Shown here: in pieces, positions 41,501 to 49,947 of the stretch
Layout: each line of letters begins with the position of its first letter
How positions within the stretch are numbered: the stretch's first letter is position 1
Source: Owenia fusiformis
Taxonomy: Eukaryota; Annelida; Polychaeta; Sabellida; Oweniidae
Assembly: GCA_903813345.2 (NCBI GenBank)
Contig: CAIIXF020000003.1
Span: 27,419,248 to 27,483,247 of the forward strand
Reading direction: 5' to 3'
Length of the DNA stretch: 64,000 nt
Notes under the pieces: generated by a model
The model's input: only the letters and a program-made list of their open reading frames with translations
Told to the model about the DNA's origin: nothing
Databases searched by the model: none
Translations under genes and position numbers: made by a program

Positions 41501-43774
41501 AAATTCCACACGAGCTACTTCTTCATAAAATAAAATCATATGGTTTCGGTGAAAATATCATTAAACTTTTTTCTTCATATTTAAGTGAACGTAGAGTACG
41601 AACAAAAGTAAACTCAGATTTCTCTATCTGGTCTCAAATAGGATACATAAACTCTGGAGTTCCTCAGGGATCCATTCTTGGACCGATTTTCTTTCTAATG
41701 TACATAAATGACCTTCCAGATATTCTAGACTCCACATGTTTCATTTATGCTGATGACACTTCGATTTATGCTCAAGTGTCCTATAATGATAATACTACAC
41801 TCTCTCACAATATACTCCAGTCTGATCTAAATAAAATACATTTGTGGTCAAATAAATGGAAAATGAAATTTAAGCCTAGTAAAACGAGAGAGGTAATCTT
41901 TAAAAAGCCAAGAGCAAAGTTAAGAAATTACCAACCTCTTTTCTTAAATAATGACCAAATTCAGAGAGTCCATAGTCACAAACACCTGGGAATCATTCTT
42001 GATGAACATCTAAATTTTGAGGAACACATCAATGCCATTGTTTTGAAAACTAGCAAAATGCTCAATCCACTTCTGTTTCTAAAGTCAAAAATTTCATCAA
42101 AACACTTGGAGACAATGTATACATCATTTATCCTTCCTCATTTAGAACAAGGCTCAACTTTTATTGACTCCTCCTCAAGAGTCCATATTGAAAAGCTCAA
42201 TAGAATTCACTATCGTGCTGCGCTTATAGTTTCAGGTGCTATCACCGGATCAAATTCTGACAAAGTTTTACAAGCCTTGGGATGGAAATCCTTACTTGAG
42301 CGTAGACAGGAAAAGAAGGCAATATTAATGTTCAAAGTCAACAGAGAAATGGTCCCCACCTATGTTCAAGATATATACACACCTCTTTTAAACCCAGCTT
42401 ATAGACCAGGACTAAGAACTCAACGTCAATATATAATCCCAGCCTCTGCATCATCAAAATTCCTAAATTCGCCTGCAATATCTCCTATTAAAATATGGAT
42501 ACCTATCCCAGTGCAAATCAAAAACAAAGAAACTAAGTCACAGTTCAAAAGATCATATGCAAATCACTTTTTCAAAAAGACTAAAATGATCTCTGCTTTG
42601 ACACCCCATTTAAATATCCAGAGACCTTTGGAAATAAAACTAAATCGAATGAGATGTGACCTGTCTTTGCGCTCTGATTTTTTCCGGCACAACTTTGTAA
42701 ATTACCAAGATCCAAGTTGTCCATGTGGGTTTCGAAACCAGACAAAGGTACACTATTTGCTTGATTGCCCTCTTACACATGATGCAAGACAAACATTTCT
42801 CCTAAGTCTCTCCCAGCAAGCTGACCCTGACCTCAAACTTTTCTCCAGTAAACGTAAATATGACAAGGTTGATATGATTTTATTTGGTGATAAAGAACTA
42901 TCACCAAAGCTTAACTCCACACTTATAAATCTATCATCAGATTTTATTAATAAAATATTGTGAAGTGCCATAGCTACTGTACCTTGCCAAATTTCATATC
43001 ATCATCACTCATCTTCATCCCATCTGAACACTGCATTTATGTAAATTATGACACTACTATTGTATGTGTAAATATCCGCTGTATAAAATGTATTTTCACA
43101 AGCCAATAATGTGCAAACGTAGGCTTGTTTCTCCATATTCATGTATTATTGTATTATTGTATGTTTATATATGTCTGAAATATGGAAATAAAATAACCTT
43201 AAAAAAAAAAAAAAAAAAAGGGCATCTGTGTATGACTGTGATATTGAATGAAGGGCATCTGTGGATATGTATGATTGTGATATTGTGTGAGCATATGCGG
43301 CATCATTACCCTTTGAGCACAAGTATCTTTAATTCCACATTAAAATGAAATCGTAGAAATAAATAAAACATCACCCTAATGTGAAACCAAAATCAGATAC
43401 TATATCTCATATCTCAAATTAGTAACACTGAAAACCTAATTCTGGAAGAACTGACCAAATTAATGGTTGAATTGCCTCGAATTTTATAGATGCAACATAT
43501 GTACAGCATTGTTTGGTGCATTGGACACCCTAGCTACGCAAGTAAACTCCAGCAAAGTTGGTAAAGTTGTTCATGAATAAGAGCGTTGCATTTTTTGGTC
43601 ACTCTGTATAATTTACTTTCAGGAGATGGAGTGGCGGATTTATTGAAAAAAATGACTGAAATGCTGATGCAGGAATTCAAGTCAAAACATAGAAACAACA
43701 ATGTGAATGATTTATCAGTCAGACTATCAGATCCTAGAAGTAATGAGAACAATGAATCAACATGTTTCTGTTGA
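29571..43774 (+). CDS. Divergent Rab-like small GTPase, four exons
   Basis: Exons 29571-29780, 30503-30665, 32268-32387 and 43623-43774 join in phase into 214 residues. Rabs are membrane-traffic switches anchored by geranylgeranyl groups. Seen: G1 GEVGVGKTS (27-35), switch II WDTAGVERF (74-82), RNYYRST, VYDVTEP, G4 GNKIDL (131-136), a weak G5 SACTG (161-165), a hypervariable tail and a C-terminal CFC, a CxC double-prenylation motif. Two features are odd. Position 79, the catalytic Gln in almost all Rabs, is Val. Exon 3 is short, so the alpha3-beta5 region is tight. Intron 1 carries a tRNA, intron 2 a small TIR element at its donor and a large foldback, and intron 3 (11.2 kb) a nested stack of repeats. 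I cannot place it in a named Rab subfamily. Confidence 0.85.
30231..30304 (+). tRNA. tRNA-Ile (anticodon AAT)
   Basis: Acceptor stem GGCCCGG/CCGGGCC, D arm GCTC...GAGC, anticodon loop CTAATAA giving AAT, and T arm GTGGG TTCGATC CCCAT with a perfect B-box GGTTCGATCCC. Discriminator A is at 30304, and a T-run terminator follows (TTCTTTTATTTTT). It lies in Rab intron 1 on the same strand. All stems pair, so it looks functional. Confidence 0.96.
30670..30763. mobile_element. 94-bp TIR mini-element at the Rab exon 2 donor
   Basis: Inverted ends: TACACTCCCCTCCATAAGTT and its near-complement ending GGAGGGGAATGTA, with GTTGCCAAACTTATGG inside the right arm. The left end lies at about intron position +5 of the exon 2 donor (intron begins 30666). 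The same terminus (GTTGCCAAACTTATGGAGGG) recurs at about 36583, so it belongs to a family. Confidence 0.65.
30866..31618. repeat. Foldback element with arms of about 300 bp, in Rab intron 2
   Basis: Outer ends GGTTATTTCGTGCTTGATTT and AAATCAAGCATGAAATAACC are near-exact inverses, and pairing resumes over most of 30968-31130 and 31285-31435 (AGTAAGCCGCGGATCGACTT and its inverse). No coding frame inside looks real. Confidence 0.8.
31640..32068. repeat. Low-complexity GAAAAATT tract and GGGACAATATGATTTT repeats
   Basis: 31640-31925 is an A/T/G-rich simple sequence of GAAAAAT words. 31923-32068 holds about five imperfect copies of GGGACAATATGATTTTT. Minus-strand open frames across it (Phe/Lys-rich) are artefacts of composition. 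Confidence 0.7.
32388..32980 (+). repeat. Exon-edge-derived tandem repeat in Rab intron 3
   Basis: Units reproduce the end of Rab exon 3 with its donor: GTGTATGACTGTGATATTGT, GGCATCTGCTTG, then ACAG/GTATTG. The full period is about 98-99 bp, with shorter units of about 45 bp at the left. In the copies, TGTACAG has become TGAACAG, adding a stop to the exon-like part, while the following GT is kept. About five copies retain the donor-like AACAG/GTATTG. The array resumes at 43220-43292 on the far side of a LINE. Confidence 0.88.
33089..33892 (+). CDS. LINE ORF1 protein (coiled coil + RRM-like)
   Basis: 267 residues from ATG. A basic N-terminal part (TPKRKAGEAG) is followed by a predicted coiled coil (about residues 50-120: MLKQVLEEVSTLKKSM ... 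LRSENVRLKQELTSIKDAV). After it comes the RRNN-like joint YSRKNSVRILGL, typical of nucleic-acid-binding ORF1p with an RRM-like fold, then the AHRLGR and PRAIICKF strands found in many LINE ORF1s. The frame is intact. Confidence 0.8.
   Translation: MADKDSTKQKGNISTFFNPIVPTGSQPSTPKRKAGEAGMDVHDNRSDESMFAMLKQVLEEVSTLKKSMPENWKSDIQAMISDSVKAHVTPIAQEVKTLRSENVRLKQELTSIKDAVNENNQYSRKNSVRILGLKESADENCENLIVTELNNKIRSVKLDVTDIEVAHRLGRKREGTDRNKPRAIICKFKFRSVKMELCKYRSELKGSNVFVFDDLSPQNHDLLFRLKAHDGINQAWAVNGKVFGKANNGSITRFAISDDLDAKIADM
33893..34757. other. LINE inter-ORF region, left part
   Basis: AT-rich with no long frame, ending at the left terminus of the inverted-repeat element. Nothing recognised. Confidence 0.5.
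35331..36208. mobile_element. hAT-like non-autonomous element, 878 bp, 8-bp TSD
   Basis: Termini TAGGGTGGTCC / GGACAACCCTA are inverted with one mismatch. A perfect 8-bp duplication ACCTATAA flanks it at 35323-35330 and 36209-36216. There is no transposase frame. It sits just inside the left arm of the inverted-repeat element. Confidence 0.8.
36209..37914. other. Core of the inverted-repeat element
   Basis: AT-rich, no long frame. A copy of the GTTGCCAAACTTATGGAGGG terminus lies at about 36583. Nothing else recognised. Confidence 0.45.
38642..38744 (+). repeat. AACAAATGGCAGG dispersed repeat, copy inside the LINE
   Basis: GTTGGTGTTCAGTGTTTGGC, then ATCTGCAACAAATTGCAGG and ATGTTAATGG. Same order of words as the copy at 15092-15214. 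Confidence 0.5.
39394..42963 (+). CDS. LINE ORF2: APE endonuclease, reverse transcriptase, C-terminal zinc knuckle
   Basis: 1189 residues from the first ATG; the frame is open further upstream but only with a TTG. The N-terminus has two or three hydrophobic segments (INIVIVMLLL; CIIAALIIPGIGFYYC) and then DIETHPGP (39664-39687), close to the 2A consensus DxExNPGP. Next come APE endonuclease landmarks (ILSLNINS, LNGDFNA, GGSDHSS) and RT motifs: NYRPITLL, FLDIESAFDKIP, SGVPQGSILGP, YADDTSIYA and HLGIILD. Near the C-terminus is a C-P-C-G...H...C knuckle (CPCGFRNQTKVHYLLDC). This organisation fits the Jockey/CR1-type group. No stop or frameshift is visible, so the copy may be young. Confidence 0.9.
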   Translation: MSQLYVLYDELNINIMDMCWATGAAINIVIVMLLLNSIFKQASGCFEKNINSVKLFRVLGCIIAALIIPGIGFYYCICIDYLLMVIRLANDIETHPGPFLPDESTKILSLNINSITAHQGTRFVELKHVVERLNCDVVCICEAGKSVNIDKYQIKHFHEPIYPVIPEHGRGIIIYIKSNIAYNLRHDLSNQNEIVWVELVINHQHILLGACYKSPSLVSREEIQSFNSRLKSQLEKIRGEDRYDIVLLNGDFNAKCKLFYDQDQDTPLGTALFDTMSDFAFSELIHEPTRITPKCKSCLDLVFTDAPGKILHSEVLPPIGGSDHSSVLTSLDIIKENTKKTSIKKVWQYKNCNIQRLNQNISAFDWDNLIYSGDINSATQKFTDTLFSIFNAFIPCKEKRIKSNDMPWFNSDIKRAINKRDKLYKKFKVSNDKKHMDELSEQTNRVRNLIDNAKTTYDNDVCNSLQAQEKTDKFYWQTIKQLLGKRFVPEIPALFSNNLMNVAKTDEQKAKCFQSHFLEKFHHDLNFQQNDLPEFPARSEIQLNTLNTDREEVCKFLRQLDISKAEGPDGITNKMLNLAADSVDAPISKLFNRIFNENIFPKPWKDGVIIPIFKNKGAKTDSLNYRPITLLNTMGKLCERIIHQKMLKHLIENQLLFKNQSGFLPGHSVEYQLLSITNYIMTSFESNKDVRTLFLDIESAFDKIPHELLLHKIKSYGFGENIIKLFSSYLSERRVRTKVNSDFSIWSQIGYINSGVPQGSILGPIFFLMYINDLPDILDSTCFIYADDTSIYAQVSYNDNTTLSHNILQSDLNKIHLWSNKWKMKFKPSKTREVIFKKPRAKLRNYQPLFLNNDQIQRVHSHKHLGIILDEHLNFEEHINAIVLKTSKMLNPLLFLKSKISSKHLETMYTSFILPHLEQGSTFIDSSSRVHIEKLNRIHYRAALIVSGAITGSNSDKVLQALGWKSLLERRQEKKAILMFKVNREMVPTYVQDIYTPLLNPAYRPGLRTQRQYIIPASASSKFLNSPAISPIKIWIPIPVQIKNKETKSQFKRSYANHFFKKTKMISALTPHLNIQRPLEIKLNRMRCDLSLRSDFFRHNFVNYQDPSCPCGFRNQTKVHYLLDCPLTHDARQTFLLSLSQQADPDLKLFSSKRKYDKVDMILFGDKELSPKLNSTLINLSSDFINKIL
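43220..43292 (+). repeat. Right remnant of the Rab exon 3-derived array
   Basis: Begins GGGCATCTGTGTATGACTG directly after the LINE poly(A) and contains about one and a half units. It continues the array interrupted at 32980. Confidence 0.8.
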
Positions 43775-44548
43775 ACAATGAATCAACATGTTTCTGTTGA
43801 ACAATGAATCAATATGTTTCTGTTGAACAATGAATCAACATGTTTCTGTTGAACAATGAATAACATGTTTCTGCCGAACAATGAATCAACATGTTTCTGC
43901 CGAACAATGAATCAACATGTTTCTGTTGAACAATGAATCAACTTGTTTCTGCTGATCAATGAACCAACCTGCTTATGCTGAACAATGAATCAACATGTTT
44001 CTGTTGAACGATGAATCAACATGTTTCTGCCGAACAATGAATCAACATGTTTCTGCTGAACAATGAATCAACATGTTTCTGTTGAACAATGAATCAACAT
44101 GTTTCTGTTGAACAATGAATCAACTTGTTTCTGCTGATCAATGAACCAACCTGCTTATGCTGAACAATGAATCAACATGTTTCTGCTGAATCAACATGTT
44201 TCTGCTGAACAATGAATCAACAAGTTTCTGCTGAACAATGAATCAAGATGTTTCTGCTGAAAAATGAATCAACAAGTTTCTGCTGAACAATGAATCAACA
44301 TGTTTCTGCTGAACAATGAATCAACATGTTTCTGCTGAACAATGAATCAACATGTTTCTGCTGAACAATGAATCGACATGCTTCTGCTGAACAATGAATC
44401 AACATGTTTCTGTTGAACAATGAATCAACATGTTTCTGCTGAACAATGAATCAACATGTTTCTGCTGAACAATGAATCAACATGTTTCTGCTGAACAATG
44501 AATCGACATGCTTCTGCTGAACAATGAATCAACATGCTTCTGCTGAAC
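43748..44548 (+). repeat. 26-bp minisatellite seeded by the Rab terminal coding sequence
   Basis: About 30 units of 26 bp (ACAATGAATCAACATG, then TTTCTGTTGA). The first unit is the end of the Rab reading frame: Asn-Glu-Ser-Thr-Cys-Phe-Cys-stop. Later units carry CTG/CCG variants and a few truncated copies. Because 26 is not a multiple of three, the array is not coding beyond the stop and would form 3' UTR. Confidence 0.92.
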
Positions 44549-44590
44549 ACAATAACTGCTTCAAGAATGAAAACCAGTGATTTTGTCATA

Positions 44591-44939
44591 CCAGGGTGAG
44601 CCCAAAAAAGTTAACCAAAACAAATCTTAACAACTCAGTCATCCAGTATGGGTTTTAAGTAATATTTGATATAATTGAACCTTGTTCAATGTTCTTTCAT
44701 TTTAGAAAGTTTCATTTGTCTCTTTCAATGGTCACGATTTTATGGTCATTTTACAAAACATTTTGAGCATGTTTTGTAAAATGGTCATAAAAACGTGACC
44801 ATTTAATATAGACAAATCAAATTTCATGGAATGAAAGAACATTGAACAAGGTTCGATTGTAACAAATATGACTTATGACCTATACTTGATGACGGAGTTA
44901 TTAAAATGTGTTTGGGTTACCTTTTTTGCCTAACCCTGG
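44591..44939. mobile_element. Full-length foldback element, 349 bp, ATA flanks
   Basis: The element is an inverted repeat over almost its whole length: CCAGGGTGAGCCC at the left, TTTGCCTAACCCTGG at the right, and TTTTACAAAACATTTTGAGC across the centre. ATA occurs on both sides (44588-44590 and 44940-44942). The CCAGGGTGAGCCC terminus is typical of mariner- or ISL2EU-type MITEs, but the superfamily is uncertain. Confidence 0.75.
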
Positions 44940-45373
44940 ATAAGTTCTAAATACTCAGTCAAACCATAGGCACAAGAAATGTCTTATATATTCTGTGGAT
45001 GTGAAATTTACTCACATAAGGTAATTACCTTATTTTTACATGCTTTTTTCTAAGACTGTACATATATTCATTCAAGGCTTGATGTATGCTAAAAATGTAA
45101 AAGGGATAAACTTTGTCACAATATAGTAAATTAAGTTACTTCTGATTGGCAACCTCTCTTTAATGTAATTGAACAATACATACATATGTATATTAATAAA
45201 TTTTCAAAACATAAGTCATGTTTATGAATGTTTAATGATGTATTGTCTCTTAAAAATAAAGAAATATCAATGTTGTTTTTAAAAACAGATATATTTTAAG
45301 AAACCATCTTACAGTATACTCAATGAACAATGAAGAGGAAATAGTGACTCTAGATAAATTCATAAATATTTAA

Positions 45374-45581
45374 AGGAATATTTCATTGTTGCAATGATAT
45401 GGTTGCTATAACCGAATTATCTATTATCCTTATTATAAAAAGAAAGAAAAATGAGCACGGGAATTTTAAATGATCAAATTTGACCATATCAAAATATTTT
45501 CCAATGTTTTGCTAAATATGGTTAGATAAATGGTTATAGCTACAATATCAAAAGAGAGATGGTCTGGCAAGGAATATTCCT
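45374..45581. mobile_element. TTAA-flanked MITE, 208 bp
   Basis: AGGAATATT at the left and AATATTCCT at the right, bounded by TTAA on both sides (45370-45373 and 45582-45585). Internal inverted words (GTTGCTATAACC / GGTTATAGCTAC) extend the arms. TTAA targets suggest a piggyBac-mobilised MITE. Confidence 0.6.
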
Positions 45582-46138
45582 TTAATATTGGCTATGTCAC
45601 ATTGTGAATCTGTGAAAAGAGTGAACAATCAACTAACTTTTACATTATATACTAATAATATCTTGCACATTTAGCTAATGCTTGCACTTGGAACTTTCTA
45701 TGCCTTTAAGTAACCTTGCACTGTCACTCTCAAACAAGATAACAACTACACGTGTAAATGTAATAACTTCTTTAATACTGAAAAGAACAAGACAACAACA
45801 TAACACTTTTTCTGAACATTACATGATGAAAATACTCAATAAACAAAATGATTCTGTCTTAATTTGGTGCCATTGAAAAGCATTTCAAAAGGCACCTAAA
45901 TTACAAAAATATCTTACAGACACTAAAATAGCACCTATTGCAATTATTAACAATTCAAACATCACTGTATTTACACATTCTATAAACTGTGAACATAGTC
46001 CATATTTCACCCAGTATTTATCCGTCGATATAATACTTGATTTGTACTTAGTGGTGCATCGGAAGTAGGAAATGAAGTGACAATTTTGTAAAATTTTGGT
46101 GAGTTTTCATGTTCAAATCATAATATATACGTCAGATC

Positions 46139-46230
46139 AGGTATTGAGTAATAAATACCTTTGGGCTAGGCACAAAAGCTTTTGAAAACGTGCCTAGCCC
46201 TGCAGTATTTATTCGAGGATATAATACCTG
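46139..46230. repeat. Hairpin repeat
   Basis: GGGCTAGGCAC is inverted as GTGCCTAGCCC about 20 bp away, with outer words AATAAATAC / GTATTTATT also paired. Confidence 0.6.
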
Positions 46231-46340
46231 CTCAGTCTATATTTCTTAAATATAGTCCATGAAAGCTCAACCTATTAAGATCATCAGATGTCCTTTGTCT
46301 ACCTGGCCAAAAGAAAGCCTTCATTAATTTTTGTTGATGT

Positions 46341-46793
46341 TAAGGTGATTGTGACACAAAGAGCATGTATGGTGATTGTGACACAAAGAGCATGTATGGT
46401 GATTGTGACACAAAGCGTACGTATGGTGATTGTGACACAAAGAGCATGTATGGTGATTGTGACACAAAGAGCATGTATGGTGATTGTGACACAAAGAGCA
46501 TGTATGGTGATTGTGACACAAAGAGCATGTATGGTGATTGTGACACAGAGCGCATGTATGGTGATTGTGACACAAAGAGCATGTATGGTGATTGTGACAC
46601 AAAGCGCATGTATGGTGATTGTGACACAAAGCGCATGTATGGTGATTGTGACACAAAGAGCTTGTATGGTGATTGTGATACAGAGAGCTTGTATGGTGAT
46701 TGTGACACAAAGCTCATGTATGGTGATTGTGACACAAAGCGCATGTATGGTGATTGTGAAACAAAGAGCATGTATGGTGACTGTGATACAAAG
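46341..46793 (+). repeat. 27-bp minisatellite, about 17 copies, ending at a consensus donor
   Basis: The unit is GGTGATTGTGACACAAAGAG plus CATGTAT. At 27 bp it keeps several frames open: plus-strand MYGDCDTKS and VIVTQRACM, and minus-strand versions. The last unit ends ACAAAG/GTAAGT, a good 5' splice site. No surrounding gene is recognised, so whether this is a repeat-coding exon or a plain minisatellite is open. Confidence 0.85.
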
Positions 46794-46998
46794 GTAAGTT
46801 TGGCATATCACACTAAAATTACATTCAACCCCCTCCTTCAATCTAAATTTCTTCACTTTAAGATATGAAATCAATCTTTTCAAGCATCTCCAGATAATAG
46901 AGAATTGTCAAGATGGTGATATAGAGCTTTTAAGACCTACAGTATGACACTTTTAAAAATAAAATACTCAGGGACACTATGATTTGCAAAGGACAGTT

Positions 46999-47687
46999 AT
47001 CGATATGGTGAACTGAATTCAACAATGTTTTTCTCTTAAACCAATTATTGAAAACATTCTGGAAAAAACACAGTATTTTATGTAATGTTGACTGATTGAC
47101 AACAAGTTAATGTGAAAATTATTTAGAAATATTTTATATAACTGTTTTTGTTAACATTTTTTTGTTAGTTCAATTGTTTTTGCTCCTTTCTACCAATTCT
47201 TGAGAATGAAATAAAATGTCTTTCCGAACCTTGTTTGAACAAAATAGCATATAAAACATGTTTTGAGACTTCTCAAAATTATAGTTATACAAAGGAATTT
47301 TTGGTTGATTTAAAAAAGGTATTCAAAAAATTAGACAAAATCCCCCCAAAATCAATAAAAATCAAAATAAACCTTTTATTTCATTCACAAGATACTTTTT
47401 TAAAATCAACCAAAATTTCATTTGTACAATTGCAATAATGAGAGATATGTCGCTTTGTTCCAATGAGGTTCTGAAAGATGTTTCATTTCACTCTGGAAAC
47501 ATGATACCAAGAACAAAACAAGTGTTTGATGTGTTTTCAAAAACAATATAGATGAAAGTATATACATGTATATATTTTTCAAAGTATATTGTTACAATTC
47601 AAAAGATGACCATTATATGTTACATTTTTAGATTTTTTTATGACTGGTTTCAGAGAAACGTGTGTTCAAAAAGTTCACCATATCGAA
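46999..47687. mobile_element. TIR element (GATATGGTGAACT family), copy 2, uninterrupted
   Basis: Starts TCGATATGGTGAACTGAATT and ends AAAAAGTTCACCATATCGA. It aligns along its length with 3787-5051, minus the LINE insertion there. About 690 bp, non-coding. Confidence 0.78.
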
Positions 47688-49947
47688 ACCACTCCTTTGC
47701 ATTCCATTCCTGAGGAGTGCCGCAATTTTACTATAACTAGCTACTCCATGTAGGTACATAAAGACTACACATACATTTTGTACTGTACATCGAATCTACA
47801 CTACACTGTCCACCATATTCACATGGGCACTGCATACTGTACATACATGTAGGTACACTACATACTGTATATAGATACACTGTTCACCATCGACTAAATA
47901 AACAAGGTAGTCGTAGTTTGCATTACAGCCTTACATTCACTTATCTTCTTGTTCATACCAAGGGTGAACAATTCCAATAAAAACCAAATATCGGTCAAAA
48001 TACATGACATTAAATTAATAGGATATAACGGAATGGATCAAAATATCAATGTATTCATTTTTGCAAAACTAATTTAAAAAGCTAATATTCCCTCCCCATG
48101 GACCAATGACCCAATGTTATCACTATACTTGGCTCTGCATCTATCCAAATAATTAGTTCTATGCAAAAATAACACACTGATGTTTGGCCCAGTACTTAAC
48201 TTTATATTGTCATCTTATTCAGACTACAGACAATCATTTAATAAATTTTGACAAGAATGTCCGTAAAATACATCATGCCCATAGCCAGGGGGTTTAGATG
48301 GGTTCGAGCAAAAATTCAGTTTTTCATCATTCTGAGCACTTTTTAAGTGATTTTGGCCATTTTTGGATCCAAATTGTCAAAAGTAAACCCCCTGGAATTT
48401 TTCATAAAGTGAACCCCCTTGGCCCATCCTGGCTCCGGGCATGTACAACGTGTGGCTTATCTTACTTAGATGACACCCTGTACTCTGCTTGAAAAACATT
48501 ACATTGTTAACGATATAATAAATATATAAAATTCACAAACTAAATTAAAATATACCCATCTCAGTCAATTATAAGATGGGACTTCACAACTTAAAAGTGG
48601 AATGTATTTTGGTTATTTGAAGGGACAGACTGGGTGCACTTTAAGGTGGGACCTGGTTCGTCAGTTGTCTAGGATGTACACTTCTGTATACTTATATCAA
48701 TAATTAACTGCAATTTTCAGGAAAACCTGCACAGTTTTTGGGATTATGGACCAGGTCCCAGATCAAATTCAGTTTGAATTTGGGTAACTTGATTAAGGTT
48801 GGTCAAGTTAAATATGTAAACTAGTTGGTTCCAAAATTTTGCTCATCGCAGGCCAAAATCACAAAGCATCACAATTTAAATGTAATTGCTATTGCCTACC
48901 TTACTGCTTTTACACAAACATCAAAATGAAATATGTAAACTTATTAAATTACACCAAAAACAATATTCATCTCAATATTAAATCACTCAAAAGCAAGATT
49001 CTTTACAGGAATTGCACCATACTTTTATAAATGAAAATATTTTTATTGCACGACAAAGGAAAAAATAAAGCAATGAATCAATCACAAACTCTACCAACAA
49101 AAATATTACCTGGTACAACATAAAATGATACTGATCTATTTGTGCGATTGCTAGGTTTTGATCAAAGTGCCAGAGTGTAGTGAGACAAATATTTGATCTT
49201 TTCGTTGATTGTGTGAAATAACAGGTCACCAATTATAAGGAAAGGGAAAACACTAGTACAAGAACTTTCAATTGTTTTCCTTGTTACCTGTGTACATTAA
49301 GAGCCCTTAATGTGACATTCTATTATACATAAACAGACTTGTATATTTGAACAGAATTCATAAATGACTTTAAATATGACTGAAACGTTTAAGTGACACG
49401 AAACACTGAAGTAGGAGAACATGACAACATTTCAATTCATTTAATTAACAATCTGAACACAATGGATATTACTGTATTGTATTAAAAAACACCACAGTAG
49501 ACCAAAGCAAGTGGATCAGCCACGAATCACTGTTTTAATAATTCAAAACATTACAATACTGTTGTAATTACCTGCAATATCAAATGGCACCTGAGATTAA
49601 ATCACAAAAATGCAAACTGAAACAACACTTAAATAAACCAATAACTCCAAAAATGGAGTAGAATGGTGATACCATAGTTCACAAAAGTCTGTAATTTTTC
49701 AAGCCCAAGTAATCATCCAAAAATTAAATGGAGTTTATAAATCATTCTAGGACAATGAATATTGTGGGCCATCTCATGTTTTGTACTAAATTCAACACAT
49801 AAACAATTTATTTAACGAGAACTGTCACTCGACTTGAAGCAAGTGCAGTGACTTCTAATTTTACCAATTTTGACAAAAAGCACAAAGCTGCTTCAATACT
49901 CAGGAGAATTGCTGAATTCACTCTATTGTACATAAAAACAACAATTA
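47688..49947. other. Intergenic and 3' flank of the minus-strand RFX-like gene
   Basis: Contains a GTAGCCAG-family repeat at 48277-48440. The part near 49800-49947 is probably 3' UTR of the minus-strand gene. No other gene seen. Confidence 0.45.
48277..48440. repeat. GTAGCCAG-family dispersed repeat, copy 4 (complete)
   Basis: GCCCATAGCCAGGGGGTTTA at the left and CCTGGCTCCGGGC at the right. The interior TTTTTCATCATTCTGAGCAC and GATTTTGGCCATTTTTGG match copies 2 and 3. Confidence 0.7.

Larger units (their letters stand above)
32981..43219 (+). mobile_element. Non-LTR retrotransposon with two ORFs, inserted in the Rab intron 3 minisatellite
   Basis: Left junction at 32980/32981 and right junction after a poly(A) tail at 43219. 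The 9-bp GGGCATCTG at 32972-32980 is repeated at 43220-43228, a target duplication inside a repeat unit. An AATAAA lies about 30 bp before the poly(A). ORF1 is at 33089-33892 and ORF2 at 39394-42963. The unusually long inter-ORF region (5.5 kb) is mostly explained by a 3.64-kb inverted-repeat element at 34758-38397. A copy of the AACAAATGGCAGG repeat at 38642 is also inside. That 33.0 kb and 43.2 kb belong to one insertion is inferred from the junctions. Confidence 0.75.
44943..46340. other. Intergenic region with small inverted repeats
   Basis: Apart from the elements at 45374-45581 and 46139-46230, AT-rich DNA with no recognised gene. Confidence 0.45.

Noticed and set aside
43748-44548. CRISPR-like regular repeat array
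   Set aside because: Units are directly adjacent with no unique spacers, and the genome is eukaryotic. It is a minisatellite.
46299-46883. Overlapping 130-195-codon frames on both strands
   Set aside because: By-product of the 27-bp minisatellite; all frames are equally open, so none is evidence for a protein.
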